The notes under the pieces: generated by a model | What the model was told of the DNA's origin: nothing | Databases searched by the model: none | What the model saw: only the letters and a program-made list of their open reading frames with translations | Program-made: the position numbers and the translations under genes | Shown: piece by piece, positions 14,770 to 23,533 of the stretch | Layout: each line of letters opens with the position of its first letter | Numbering within the stretch: the first letter of the stretch is position 1 | From: Labrys sp. WJW | GTDB taxonomy: Bacteria > Pseudomonadota > Alphaproteobacteria > Rhizobiales > Labraceae | Assembly: GCF_001676615.1 (NCBI RefSeq) | Contig: NZ_LYXZ01000040.1 | Span: 124,001 to 188,000, forward strand | Direction: 5' to 3' | Length of the DNA stretch: 64,000 bases

Positions 14770-15669
14770 ATGGCACATCATATGTCCTCTCAAAACATTC
14801 AAGGCCTCAAGGTACCAGTACAGGGAGGGGGAGTTTGCATATATTGCGGGAGCAGTGGAGGAGCAGACGGGCTCAAAAGTGAGCACATCGTCCCTTACTC
14901 GCTCGGTGGAAACACCGAACTCACAAACGCTAGCTGCCGTGACTGCGAGGGAATTACCAGCTATCTTGACGGCTATCTTGCAAACGCAACCTATAAGCAT
15001 CTAAGGGTCCATGCAAAAGTCCAATCCCGGCGCGGACACCCAAGTACATTACCGGCATTTGTGGAACTTCCGAACGGCTCTGCCCAGCTTGACCTAGCAC
15101 CGCCTGATCATCCCTATTTCCTGCACATGCCGGTCTGGCCACCACCGGGATTGATGCGGGGTGCTCCTCTTTCATCGGAATTTCCTCCCGCAAAAGCACA
15201 CGTCTTCTGGTGGTTCCCTCCCTCCATTGGCGAAAAAATTGGTCTTCAGAAGGGGCAGATTGGCGGCATCGAAGATCGAACGCCAATGCCAAATCTCACC
15301 ACCTTTGCAAGGGCAATAGCAAAGATTGCATATTGCCATGGTGTATTCCTCTACGGTCTTAATGGCTTTCGATCATTAGCTCTACCGGACATAATTCTAG
15401 GTCGGTATCCGTGCATATCTTATTTCGTAGGAAGCGATATGCGGGACCCACCCCAACCGGACCCCCCAGGCCGGCTGCACACCATCGTCGCGACAACCGT
15501 TACCGTGGGTGCTCTGCGGTACCTGACACTGCGAATTCGGCTATTTGCGCATAGCGGCACTCCAGAAAATGGAATGCCTACTTATGAAGTGGTTATCGGA
15601 GCGGAGGGGCCTTGCAGAGTCCGAAGTCTGCGACCATCGCCGAAACTCGCTCGGACAATCCTGCTATGA
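14770..15669 (+). CDS. HNH endonuclease-like protein
   Basis: 299 residues (ATG at 14770 or 14782). The N-terminal part has an HNH/treble-clef finger: CIYCG, then SEHIVPYSLGG, then LTNASCRDC, giving the two CxxC pairs, the His of EHIVP and the Asn of the motif. The C-terminal 200 residues have no match I recognise (Pro-rich PPDHPYFLHMPVWPPPG, and a segment FARAIAKIAYCHGVFLYG). HNH proteins of this build occur in restriction and phage-defence loci. It faces away from the DUF3800 cassette across about 210 bp. Confidence 0.78.
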   Translation: MAHHMSSQNIQGLKVPVQGGGVCIYCGSSGGADGLKSEHIVPYSLGGNTELTNASCRDCEGITSYLDGYLANATYKHLRVHAKVQSRRGHPSTLPAFVELPNGSAQLDLAPPDHPYFLHMPVWPPPGLMRGAPLSSEFPPAKAHVFWWFPPSIGEKIGLQKGQIGGIEDRTPMPNLTTFARAIAKIAYCHGVFLYGLNGFRSLALPDIILGRYPCISYFVGSDMRDPPQPDPPGRLHTIVATTVTVGALRYLTLRIRLFAHSGTPENGMPTYEVVIGAEGPCRVRSLRPSPKLARTILL

Positions 15670-16002
15670 TCATTGGAATTGCCGGGCGGCTCGTGAAGCA
15701 TTCGCATCGGTAACGTTCCGTGGCCTGAGCGTCTTCCACCCTGTTAGCGCTTACTGCGTTGCAAGCCCGTCCAGATAGTAGACACTGGCACGTGATGGTG
15801 GTACAAGCCACTCACGCTAATCACAGCCTAAGATACTGAAATATAAAGATTTATGTGCGCTGAAGGGCCAGTCCCTCCCTCTCCGCCATTTATCCCTGAA
15901 ATCGTTGGTATTCTTGGTTTGGAAGCAGGCGATCTTTCGAGAGACCTGCTCGAGACGGGATTGGTGACGTGAACAAATGCACTGTCATCGCAATCAGCAC
16001 TG
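15670..16002. other. Gap after the HNH gene
   Basis: 333 bp without a supported gene. A short direct repetition of CAATCAGCACTGTCACC-type sequence near 15985-16010 abuts the transposase remnant and may mark an old insertion edge. Nothing else is seen. Confidence 0.4.
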
Positions 16003-16270
16003 TCACCGCAATCCAATGTCCAGCCGCTGCACCATCTCGTTGAGTGTGGTGTCCTTGCGTTCCTTGATCAGGCCGACGATGAAGGCTTCATGCCCATCGA
16101 GGCTGGAGGAGCGGTTACGACTCGGCCGCCGAGGCGTCAGTTCGCCGACTTTCGCTCGTGCGATCCAGCGGATCGCACTCGAAACACCTATGTCGAACCG
16201 CGCAGCAGCCTGGCGTGCCGACAGCATTCTGCAGAAGCCTTCAAAACACGTGGCCGCGAATCTCCGCTCA
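16003..16270 (-). pseudogene. IS630-type transposase N-terminal remnant
   Basis: The minus-strand frame LSARQAAARFDIGVSSAIRW, then DGHEAFIVGLIKERKDTTLN and EMVQRL matches the N-terminal HTH half of IS630/Tc1-family transposases. The preceding codons for MSGDSRPRVLKAS lie in another frame, so the start is frameshifted, and the catalytic DDE half is missing after residue 70. Confidence 0.78.
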
Positions 16271-16285
16271 TTGCTTTTCCATTAT

Positions 16286-16311
16286 CAACATCTCCCGCGC
16301 GGGAGATGTTG
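16286..16311. repeat. 26-bp perfect palindrome
   Basis: CAACATCTCCCGC followed directly by its exact reverse complement, with no loop base. It sits between the IS630-type remnant and the 3' end of the leftward outer-membrane gene. There is no T tract, so it is not a standard terminator. A recombination target or repressor site is possible. Confidence 0.8.
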
Positions 16312-16369
16312 AATCGGCTCACAAACCCTCTGTCACGTCACAATCGATTCATCGATCGCAGGACGCGCT

Positions 16370-18004
16370 CTACTTCCTCGCAAGATCGCCAAACCGATAA
16401 GACAGCTGCAGGAATCCACCCAGTTGTTGCGAGCGGAATTTCTCGGCCGATCTAGCATCAGCGCCTGGAAACTTCGTATAGCCATCGCCGCTTTTTAGCC
16501 ATGTATATCGGCCGCCAACACCCACGCTCACATGGGTAGTAATGGCATAGGAAACCACGCCCTCAAGCTCCAGGCCCTGACCGGGATCGGCATGTTCCCT
16601 CATAGAGTTAATATCGCTTCGCGACCAGTGATTGTCGCGCCCTTCAAACATGACATAGGGAAGATAACTGGCCGAAGCGGATAATCCGATTGCATCAGAT
16701 ATCTGATAGTCGCCTTTAATTCCGACGCGCGCACCATGCCAAACTTCACTTTGAGTATGCACCAACTTGTCTGATGGCCACGGCTCTAAACAACTCCTGC
16801 CATTTCCGATCTGGGTACAACCCATGCCATTAAGACGGCGCTGATATAGTTCGTAACCCAGATATCCGCCAAGATCCCAATTGTCACCTTTGAAGGCTAC
16901 ATAGCCGACATCGACCGCCCCCTGCACGCCACGGCTAGATCTCACATCGGCATCGGTATTGGAGTAGAAGCCAGAACTAAAGCTAAATGGCGTATCGATA
17001 AAATCCTCATTGCGGCGCTGTCCAGAAAAAATGTCGATTCCGTTAAAGTATGCCCTCGCAAATACACCGTTCTTGAAGTTGATATTACCAAATACCTCGC
17101 TAAATGCGCCAAGAGTATTCGAATATTTTATCCGGGAGGTGAGCAAATGAGGGGAGCCCGGGTAATATAAGTTCTTTTGGAATGTATTGGTAGCCAAACC
17201 AGCGCGTACGCCAAACTCTCCAGAAAAATCAGGAGCTATAGAGCAACATGGCTCCAACCTGCCACCGAAGTTATAGTTTAGGCCAAATTTAACCATCTGG
17301 TCATCGCGCCTAAGCTTCGCTGTCGCTTCAGAGCCCGGGGTACCAGGGCTACCAGACAACCTGATGTTTCGGTCCCCAAGAAAATAGTAGTCATACTCCA
17401 ACTTGGCCGACCAATTCTGGCCTAGAGCATACTCAACACCCAGGCCACCTACCCATCCAAATCGATTTTCTGAAGCCGTATTTATTGTCTGATCGTAGTA
17501 GATATTAAGAGGCCCGGTCGAATAACGATCATGTGCATAGGCCGCACCTAACTTGGTATAAAGCAAAGCTGGACCAAAGGTATAACCGAATCGGGCTGAC
17601 AAGCTCGCCAGCGCGTCTGTTCTTGTACGACCGTAATCTGTCGACCGCGCAGTCGCATTGCGACCACCAATATTTGCCTTACTGTCGAACAGACTGGCGG
17701 ATGCATCGCCCTCCACACCGAGCAAGAACCGGCCGATCTGATAATTATAGCCTCCCTGAAGCCCGAAAAGGAGCCCTTCGTGCAAACCGCTGGCCTTTCC
17801 ATCTCCTTCATTGAATTGGCCGTTTATATGCGACCAATCGGCCGTGCCAAAGGCAAAGCCGCTGTGAACTCCTAGATAAAATCCGGTCCAGTTAGTGACG
17901 CAGTCGGGAGGTAGCGGCTCACTCGATTTGAGCATTGGGAGATCTGCCGCTGACGCAGCGGATGGAAGCAGAACGGCCAAGGCAACTGCCGAAACGAGTC
18001 TCAA
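16370..18004 (-). CDS. Double beta-barrel outer-membrane protein (Omp25/31-type barrel plus second barrel)
   Basis: 544 residues with a Sec signal (cut after SAASAAD). Residues 25-260 are an Omp25/31-type barrel: WTGFYLGVHSGFAFG, GLQGGYNYQIGRFLLGVEGD, LGVEYALGQNWSAKLEYDYY, closing KFGLNYNF. Instead of ending there, the chain continues through a Cys-Cys junction (RLEPCCSIAPDFSGE) into a second barrel of about 280 residues that resembles omptin-like or opacity-type barrels (WHGARVGIKGDYQIS, then SYAITTHVSVGVGGRYTW) and ends with a proper C-terminal aromatic strand (LGGFLQLSYRF plus four residues). Single-barrel proteins of this kind are normally about 250-290 residues. The signal peptide and upstream DNA are duplicated at the gene at 20022. 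Confidence 0.85.
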   Translation of the reverse strand: MRLVSAVALAVLLPSAASAADLPMLKSSEPLPPDCVTNWTGFYLGVHSGFAFGTADWSHINGQFNEGDGKASGLHEGLLFGLQGGYNYQIGRFLLGVEGDASASLFDSKANIGGRNATARSTDYGRTRTDALASLSARFGYTFGPALLYTKLGAAYAHDRYSTGPLNIYYDQTINTASENRFGWVGGLGVEYALGQNWSAKLEYDYYFLGDRNIRLSGSPGTPGSEATAKLRRDDQMVKFGLNYNFGGRLEPCCSIAPDFSGEFGVRAGLATNTFQKNLYYPGSPHLLTSRIKYSNTLGAFSEVFGNINFKNGVFARAYFNGIDIFSGQRRNEDFIDTPFSFSSGFYSNTDADVRSSRGVQGAVDVGYVAFKGDNWDLGGYLGYELYQRRLNGMGCTQIGNGRSCLEPWPSDKLVHTQSEVWHGARVGIKGDYQISDAIGLSASASYLPYVMFEGRDNHWSRSDINSMREHADPGQGLELEGVVSYAITTHVSVGVGGRYTWLKSGDGYTKFPGADARSAEKFRSQQLGGFLQLSYRFGDLARK

Positions 18005-18310
18005 GATCGAATCCCCCCACTATTCACTGCGACAGTCATCATTAGTCACTATATGTTGACCTAGAATTTTAGTGATAGTCGAGATCTTTTTCTAATTTTT
18101 GACAATTTCTCGCCACAAATCCCGGAAATTCGTCGAACTCCAAGCTCTGTAAAAGATTTAACATCCGAATACTGTCACTAACTTACAATTTCTGTCGCAT
18201 AATGTCTCATTTTTGGGGGCACATTATTCTTTGCGCGGTGCAGCCGACCTTGCGATATAGGTCTCACGCAACTCGAACATTGGCGTTCCGCTTTCCGGGC
18301 GATCGTTCAA
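17940..18310. repeat. Duplicated porin signal-peptide and upstream region, copy 1
   Basis: From the signal-peptide codons through about 300 bp upstream this DNA aligns block by block with 20836-21205, e.g. CCCACTATTCACTGCGACAG, TACTGTCACTA, TTGCGCGGTGC, GGTCTCACGCAA and GTTCCGCTTTCC. The mature coding regions do not align at the DNA level, so the regulatory region plus secretion signal was copied as a unit. Confidence 0.85.
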
Positions 18311-18378
18311 GGGCCGGTAGAGATCGCGGAATCGGGTGCCTTAAGCCAGCGCCATGCGCAAACCAGCAAGCTATTCAT

Positions 18379-18570
18379 CTAATCGATGATGAAGCAATAA
18401 GAACGCATCCCAGAGGCGATGTCCTCGCGCCGACATAGCTCGGCGATACGCTCCTCGCCGCACGCACCTTCCAGCACGATGCGGATCTCCTCCTCAGCAG
18501 GAAACTGCCGGCGGGTTGCTTGCCGAGTGTCCTTCACAATCTGCTCTGCCGCAACATTTTACGGCACGGA
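18379..18570 (-). pseudogene. IS3-family transposase OrfA remnant
   Basis: The minus strand reads AEQIVKDTRQATRRQFPAEE, then IRIVLEGACGEERIAELCRR, then ED, the N-terminal HTH of IS3-family OrfA (usual form RKxYSAEEKIRIVLEGLRGE). The frame is closed by TAA just upstream and derails into a stop after SGMRSY. No OrfB is nearby. Confidence 0.78.
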
Positions 18571-18599
18571 TTTCTATCTCATCCGCGCTCCCGAATGGC

Positions 18600-19125
18600 T
18601 GCGATGATTCGGAAATCCTCCCCTCGCCCCCCAAAAAACTGCCTCAACAGTGCTGACGGCGAATAAGCTTAACGAGAGTATCTATTTATGTAAAAATCAT
18701 ATAATATTCGATATATTTCAAATATTAAATTAATATATCAAGCACGTGTCATGCAAAAATATAAATTTTTAATTCATTATACAATATATAAAGAGATTTT
18801 CAAGGTAATTTTCCAGCATGTGGCCTTGCGCGACGTGAAAACGCCGTGCTTTCTTTTATGGACACGGACAAGACCTCAGAGGCCTTGCAGCTCCAGCTCT
18901 TGAAGTGAATGAATTGAGCGGCCTAGAGCCTACCCCAGAATAGAGCTGAATGGCCTCCTTCACGCAGGCAGGCTCAAAAACGATCAGCATTGTCGATGCG
19001 GACCAATGTGCGACATGCCAGCGCAATTGGCAGATAGCTGGAACTTTCAGCACTTTCCTATCTTCAGACAATATGCCAAATGGGGTAGCTTTGATGCGCT
19101 GGATCTAATGCTTTGGGGCTATGAG
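18600..19125. other. AT-rich intergenic region before the response regulator
   Basis: 18660-18820 is extremely AT-rich for this genome (runs such as AATATTAAATTAATATATCA), the lowest-GC stretch in the window. It probably serves as a promoter/xenogeneic-silencer-type binding region or is insertion debris between the IS remnant and the regulator. 18830-19125 has ordinary GC and no supported gene. Confidence 0.5.
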
Positions 19126-19842
19126 ATGTTCGGGAATGAGGCTGAACGGGGCAATGTTGTAAGCGCCCCGCTCGTCTATCTTGTCGACGACGACGCGGGT
19201 TTTCGCGAAGAAATGGTTGCAGGATTATCGAGGCTAGGCGTGAACGCACACGGGTTTCCCAGTGCCGCAGCCTTGTACCGGGCTTATGCCGCCAAGCCAT
19301 CGGAAATCGTGGTCCTCGACATTGGCCTCGAGGATGAAGACGGTCTGTCCATAGCGGCGCATTTGCGGGTCTCCCAGTCGATCGGCATCATCCTGGCGAC
19401 GGAACGAGATGCCGTAGAAGACAGAATCGTGGCCCTTCAGAAAGGTGCAGATGTCTGCCTGGCCAAACCCATCGATGTTCGGGAACTTGCTGCCACGGTG
19501 GCGGCGCTCAACAGCCGCCTCGACAGACATTACCAGACGCCGACTTTCCCTCAATTGCCGCAATGGGCTTTGGAGGAAGGAGGCTGGACGCTCACCGACG
19601 GCAGGGGTCACCGCCTGCGCCTGACGACCGCCGAGCAGCGTCTCCTGGGACGCTTGTTCCGTGAACGCGGGCACACCGTCGAGCGGAAAGCGCTCGTCGA
19701 AGCCATGGGCGCGGACGTCTATGACTTTGACTATGCAAACCTCGACACCATCGTAGGCCGCCTCCGGCAAAGAGCCAAAAAGGCCAATATGCATTTGCCC
19801 CTGCATGCAATCCGTGGTCGTGGCTTCAACTTCACCGACTAG
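19126..19842 (+). CDS. OmpR/PhoB-type two-component response regulator (orphan)
   Basis: 238 residues from the ATG at 19126; an ATG at 19108 and a longer frame from 19006 are alternatives. The receiver domain has the acidic pair (VYLVDDDAGFREE), the phospho-acceptor Asp in VLDIGLEDEDG, and the conserved Lys in CLAKP. The C-terminal winged helix has TTAEQRLLGRLF, then the recognition region TIVGRLRQRAKK and a final RGRGFNF wing, as in OmpR-type regulators. No histidine kinase is adjacent. It lies between two porin genes that share a duplicated promoter region, so it is a candidate regulator for them. Confidence 0.88.
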   Translation: MFGNEAERGNVVSAPLVYLVDDDAGFREEMVAGLSRLGVNAHGFPSAAALYRAYAAKPSEIVVLDIGLEDEDGLSIAAHLRVSQSIGIILATERDAVEDRIVALQKGADVCLAKPIDVRELAATVAALNSRLDRHYQTPTFPQLPQWALEEGGWTLTDGRGHRLRLTTAEQRLLGRLFRERGHTVERKALVEAMGADVYDFDYANLDTIVGRLRQRAKKANMHLPLHAIRGRGFNFTD

Positions 19843-20021
19843 GTTCCGGTCTGTCCGATGCGAATCGCGCGCTCGTCGCGAGCAAAGCGGCAGGCGGCGG
19901 TGAAGCCACTCAAATCGTCCTGCGGTCATGAGGCCAATCTAAACCCGCAGCCACCGCGAACTGGACTCGGCCACTCCTCTGCAGGCAACCGAGTCTCGTT
20001 GTACTCGGATTTATCGAAAGA

Positions 20022-20900
20022 TCAGAATTTATAGCTGAGACCAAGCGTACTGCTGACTTGATTCCATCCAATCTTCACAGGCTTGTCGATCACAGTATCA
20101 CTAGCCGCAATATAACTGGTTCCATAGGATCTTGCCTGGAAGGCGGTATAGCGGACCTCGGCTCGCAGCAACCAGTTTGCGGTGATGGCATATTCTGCAC
20201 CCAGGCCGGCCGTCCAACCAATATGGACCTTGCTCGAAGAGGTTCTGGCAGAAAGACCTGCGACAGGAAATCCGCCCAGGGAAAACAGCCCGGTGTTATT
20301 GATCAATTTGGCTTCAGCGATGGCAATGCCGCCAGTCGCGTAGAGCAAGATATTATCAAGTGCATAGCCGGCACGCAGACGGGCTGAACCTTGCCATTCA
20401 CTCTTCAAATCAAGACGACGCTGCGCGAAACCCGTCAGACCTATGGAGGATGTCGCATGCACGCCAGCTAACCCGCTGGCGTGGCCTTTAATGCCCGCAT
20501 AATCCACGTCACCCTCGACACCGACCACAAGCGCGCTATCGGCGAACTGGTAATTGTAGCCAGCATGCGCGCCGCCAACAAAACCCTTCACATCAAACTT
20601 ATTCGGCATGAACTTTTCGTCTGTAGCCACGCATGCCCCAATAAGGACAAGAAAAGTCTGACCAGTCGGGCACTCGAGCGCCGTTCCGTCTATGATTGCT
20701 CCATTTCGAGCAATCAGATCATTCTGGTCGACATCTTGCCTGCCCCAGCCATATCCCGCATGGAGGCCCGCATAAAAGCCGGTCCAGCTATAGCCGGGCA
20801 CCACCGGGGCAATTGTCTCCGCCGGTGAGGGCACGAGATCGGCAGCCAACGCGGCTGATGGAAACAAAACGGCTAAGGCAACTGCCAAAACGAGTCTCAA
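20022..20900 (-). CDS. Outer-membrane beta-barrel protein (Omp25/31 family)
   Basis: 292 residues with a signal peptide nearly identical to that of the 544-residue barrel (MRLVLAVALAVLFPSAALAA, then D). Barrel motifs: SWTGFYAGLHAGYGWG, then AHAGYNYQFADSALVVGVEG, then GSARLRAGYALDNILLYATG, then LGAEYAITANWLLRAEVRYT, ending LGLSYKF with the required terminal Phe. This is a complete single-barrel Omp25/31 protein, typical of Hyphomicrobiales outer membranes, likely structural or a general pore. A Cys pair in the first large loop (ECPTGQ and GAC) is slightly unusual. It is preceded by the second copy of the duplicated regulatory region. Confidence 0.9.
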   Translation of the reverse strand: MRLVLAVALAVLFPSAALAADLVPSPAETIAPVVPGYSWTGFYAGLHAGYGWGRQDVDQNDLIARNGAIIDGTALECPTGQTFLVLIGACVATDEKFMPNKFDVKGFVGGAHAGYNYQFADSALVVGVEGDVDYAGIKGHASGLAGVHATSSIGLTGFAQRRLDLKSEWQGSARLRAGYALDNILLYATGGIAIAEAKLINNTGLFSLGGFPVAGLSARTSSSKVHIGWTAGLGAEYAITANWLLRAEVRYTAFQARSYGTSYIAASDTVIDKPVKIGWNQVSSTLGLSYKF

Positions 20901-21205
20901 GTTCGCCCCCCACTATTCACTGCGACAGTGATTATTAATCACTATATTTTGCCCTAGAATTTTGGCGATAGTCGAGACATTTTTACTTTGATTTGACAGA
21001 TTTCCGTCAGAAAAATCGGGAATTCTCTAGAATCCAGATCCAATAGAAAATATAATATCCAGATACTGTCACTATCTTACACATGCTGTCGTATGATGTC
21101 TTTGTTTTGGGTGAACGCACTAATATTTGCGCGGTGCGACTGACCTTTCGATGTGGGTCTCACGCAATTCGAGCATTGGGTGTTCCGCTTTCCAGGCAAT
21201 CGTCA
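20836..21205. repeat. Duplicated porin signal-peptide and upstream region, copy 2
   Basis: Partner of 17940-18310. It contains a 15-bp odd palindrome GTGATTATTAATCAC (20928-20942), degenerate in the other copy, and an ACTGTCAC word in inverse orientation to an earlier GACAGTGA word, suggesting a shared operator. Confidence 0.85.
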
Positions 21206-21411
21206 TCCCGAAGTCGGCGCCGGCGGTCTCGGCAGGCTGGCCATTCTCCTTCAAGGCGATTGCGCCGGCTTCCCGGAAAAGGTTGCGGCGGTATCGAGCA
21301 CCTTCACCGCAAAGCCGGTGAAATCAGGCGGCGGGCGGGTGCCCGACGCGATTGTCACGTCGGAACGGCCAACATATCGTTGGCTATCGCCAGGAGCCGC
21401 CGAGGCCGATC

Positions 21412-21711
21412 GTGGATCCACGCGACAGAACAATTCACTGCCGCATCCACGGCCGGCAGCCGGCGGCCTTCCTCTGCCAGCACATCGTCCACGGTGCCCG
21501 AGACGGCTATCGTGTCGGCTTCTGGTTCGGCGACGATCCGGTGAATCCCAGATCCGATGCCTGGTGCGATGCCTGCGAGGCTCGCCTGGCGAAGGCCAAC
21601 TATGTCTGGGGCGATGAAGCCGAAGCGCAGGCTGGCGTAACCGTTGTCTGCGGCGCCTGCTGCGACTCCGCCCGTAACTTTCACTTGGGGGTCCCGCGCC
21701 AACCAGCATAG
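21412..21711 (+). CDS. Small Cys-rich (zinc-ribbon-like) conserved hypothetical protein
   Basis: 99 residues if started at GTG 21412; the start is uncertain. TIHCRIHGRQPAAFLCQHIV, then GFWFGDDPVNPRSDAWCDAC, then VTVVCGACC is a recurrent small-protein pattern I recall from proteobacteria (CxxHG, CQHI, AWCxxC, CGxC) with three Cys pairs that could bind zinc. The region upstream (21210-21410) carries no supported gene. Function unknown. Confidence 0.62.
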   Translation: MDPRDRTIHCRIHGRQPAAFLCQHIVHGARDGYRVGFWFGDDPVNPRSDAWCDACEARLAKANYVWGDEAEAQAGVTVVCGACCDSARNFHLGVPRQPA

Positions 21712-21747
21712 CGGCGGGAAACGCCCGCCCCGCCCCTTCCCGGGGGA

Positions 21748-22107
21748 CTATAGCCGGCTGCGCAGTTCCGCCAGGTCGGCAGCGAACCAGATGTCCCGGC
21801 CGCGATTGGCTTCACGGACGAAATCGCGCAGAGCGTCGCTCTCGGCGATCCAGGCCGAGATGTCGCCGATCACGGCGAGACGCAGGCGGTGATTGACGAA
21901 TTTCTGCACCACGGCGCCGGCGAGCCGCGTGCGCAGGCGGAAGAAATCGTCGGCGAGCCGGGCGACGGGGATCGCCGCCATCGTCGCTTCCAGCTCCCAG
22001 GCCTTGCCGAGAAAATCGTTGATATCGCCTTCGCCGGCGAGCTTCTCGCCCTCCTCGGCGCAGACCAGCACCCGGACGCCCCGGATCTCCTCGACTCTGT
22101 CGCTCAC
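21748..22107 (-). CDS. DUF4180 domain-containing protein
   Basis: 119 residues matching the DUF4180 pattern: VRVLVCAEEGEKLAGEGDIN, then AIPVARLADDFFRLRTRLAG, then QKFVNHRLRLAVIGDIS, then ALRDFVREANRG. Full family length. DUF4180 proteins are small cytosolic proteins of unknown activity. It is 53 bp upstream-to-start from the methyltransferase stop on the same strand side, with no clear operon mate. Confidence 0.85.
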   Translation of the reverse strand: MSDRVEEIRGVRVLVCAEEGEKLAGEGDINDFLGKAWELEATMAAIPVARLADDFFRLRTRLAGAVVQKFVNHRLRLAVIGDISAWIAESDALRDFVREANRGRDIWFAADLAELRSRL

Positions 22108-22159
22108 GGTCGCTTTCCCAAGGGGCCCGCCACGGCGGCATGCGCCGGCCGCCCCGCTC

Positions 22160-22675
22160 TCAGACGATCTCGTAGATGTGATATTGGTCGCCCGTCACCT
22201 GCGGAAAGTCCCGGCGCCGGAAGGCGGGCGGCACCTCGCCGTCCACCAGGGCGATGTCGACATTGGAGACATAAAAGCCGCCCTTCGCCATCAAACCGGG
22301 CAGATAGGCGATGATGTCGGCCACGATCGGCACGGCGCCCTGCCTGTCCTTGAGGCCAAGGTCGGAATGGGCCAGCGCGGCCTTGCGCGGCAGGCGCTCG
22401 GCGGCGGTGCGGATGGTGTCGGCGATATCGCCGAGGAAGAGCAGTTCGTCCGCCGGGCGCACGAAGACATTGGGGCTCACCCTGATGTCGAAGGCATAGA
22501 TGTCCCGATCGGGGAAGTTCTGGCGCAAATGGTCATAGGTCCGGCCATGGCCGAGACCGAATTCGAGCACCGGCCCCTCGACGCCCCGGACGAGTTCGAC
22601 GGCGAGGTCGAGGCAGTTGCGCTGGGCCGTCATGCGATTGATGAAATTATCGAGGTAGCTCATTATCCATTTCAC
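22160..22675 (-). CDS. Class I SAM-dependent methyltransferase-like protein
   Basis: 171 residues (ATG 22675, or 22663 for MSYLDNF). Motif I is VLEFGLGHGRTYDHL, followed by the acidic end of beta-2 (IYAFDIRV) and a late GGFYVSNVD strand, giving a compact Rossmann methyltransferase fold. The family to which this seems to belong (short proteins annotated methyltransferase_29-like) has no assigned substrate. The short length leaves little room for a substrate domain, so small-molecule modification is more likely than nucleic-acid modification. This is inference. Confidence 0.75.
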   Translation of the reverse strand: MKWIMSYLDNFINRMTAQRNCLDLAVELVRGVEGPVLEFGLGHGRTYDHLRQNFPDRDIYAFDIRVSPNVFVRPADELLFLGDIADTIRTAAERLPRKAALAHSDLGLKDRQGAVPIVADIIAYLPGLMAKGGFYVSNVDIALVDGEVPPAFRRRDFPQVTGDQYHIYEIV

Positions 22676-23010
22676 ATCATTGCAGAAATCCCGGCCAGCC
22701 GTTTGGGCTGCCGACCCGGCGGAGTGCCGGGAGCCGGCTCCCGGATGCAGCGTCCGGACCGGATATGCCGGTCGTCATAAGCCAGTGGACTGGAGCGAGG
22801 CAAGCGATCCTGCAGGGTTGGGCAACGCCGGGCAGCCCGGCGGCCGCGACATGCGGGTCTCTTTCAATGTCCGTCAAATTTGCCGGTGTGCGCGAACATA
22901 GCGCAGCGGCTAAGTTGATTCTGCGAACGGCGCGGCAATCTCCGAACAGATCCCCTCCCTGCCGTGTTGTTCGCGTCTTTCCAGCTCGTCTCTCTCTCGT
23001 CTAACCTCCC

Positions 23011-23038
23011 AGCCCGCGCAAGCGGGCTTTTTCTTTTC
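23011..23038 (+). terminator. Rho-independent terminator, rightward
   Basis: AGCCCGC-GCAA-GCGGGCT followed by TTTTCTTTT: a textbook GNRA-loop terminator. No rightward gene is recognised immediately upstream (22680-23010), so an unannotated small transcript may end here. Confidence 0.85.
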
Positions 23039-23084
23039 CTGCCAGGATTGAGCGGGGGACCGGGTTGCACCAGCTTCCGTTCGG

Positions 23085-23351
23085 TTATCCGCGGGAATAG
23101 GGAATGCCGATCTCGGCTCGTTCCAGCAGCCACTCCCAGTGGCCCCGGGCATAGCCGCGCGAGACGTCGGCCAGGAGCTTGGCCATCTCGGCCTCGATCG
23201 CAGCGATCTCGGCCATGGCGTGGCTGTTGGCGACCAGCAGGACGCGCACGGCCATGCGCGCATCGCCGTCGCAATCGGCGATGACGCGCTCCACGTCCGC
23301 CTCCAGATCCTCCGGCAAAGCCTGTTCGGATTTGCTGGCTTGCGACGTCAT
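23085..23351 (-). CDS. Small conserved hypothetical protein
   Basis: 88 residues from ATG 23351, with CAGGGAG as a well-spaced ribosome-binding site; the frame extends to 23456 without a better start. The sequence DLEADVERVIADCDGDARMA, then VRVLLVANSHAMAEIAAIEA and SRGYARG resembles a short family common in Hyphomicrobiales (ACDGDxRxAIRALL, then AEIExL, then SRGYxR). All helical, probably cytosolic, function unknown. The putative SOS box lies 168 bp upstream but reads away from it. Confidence 0.68.
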   Translation of the reverse strand: MTSQASKSEQALPEDLEADVERVIADCDGDARMAVRVLLVANSHAMAEIAAIEAEMAKLLADVSRGYARGHWEWLLERAEIGIPYSRG

Positions 23352-23518
23352 TGGCGGATCTCCCTGTTCGGAAAACTGAAATCGGCTGGTATCTCGCTCC
23401 ACCGTGACGATGCACGAGCCCGCCCGGCCCGGTTCCCGCCACTGCCGGCAAACCACTGGACGGCTCCGGAATCGAGACCGGAAAATTAGGCGAGGGCACC
23501 GTGGCTGTCGAGCATTTT

Positions 23519-23533
23519 GTTCATAATATGTTC
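23519..23533 (+). promoter_or_regulatory. Putative LexA (SOS) box
   Basis: GTTCATAATATGTTC fits exactly the alphaproteobacterial LexA operator GTTC-N7-GTTC. It is in forward orientation upstream of a rightward stretch that has no clear protein gene but ends in a strong terminator at 23767-23797. Confidence 0.45.
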
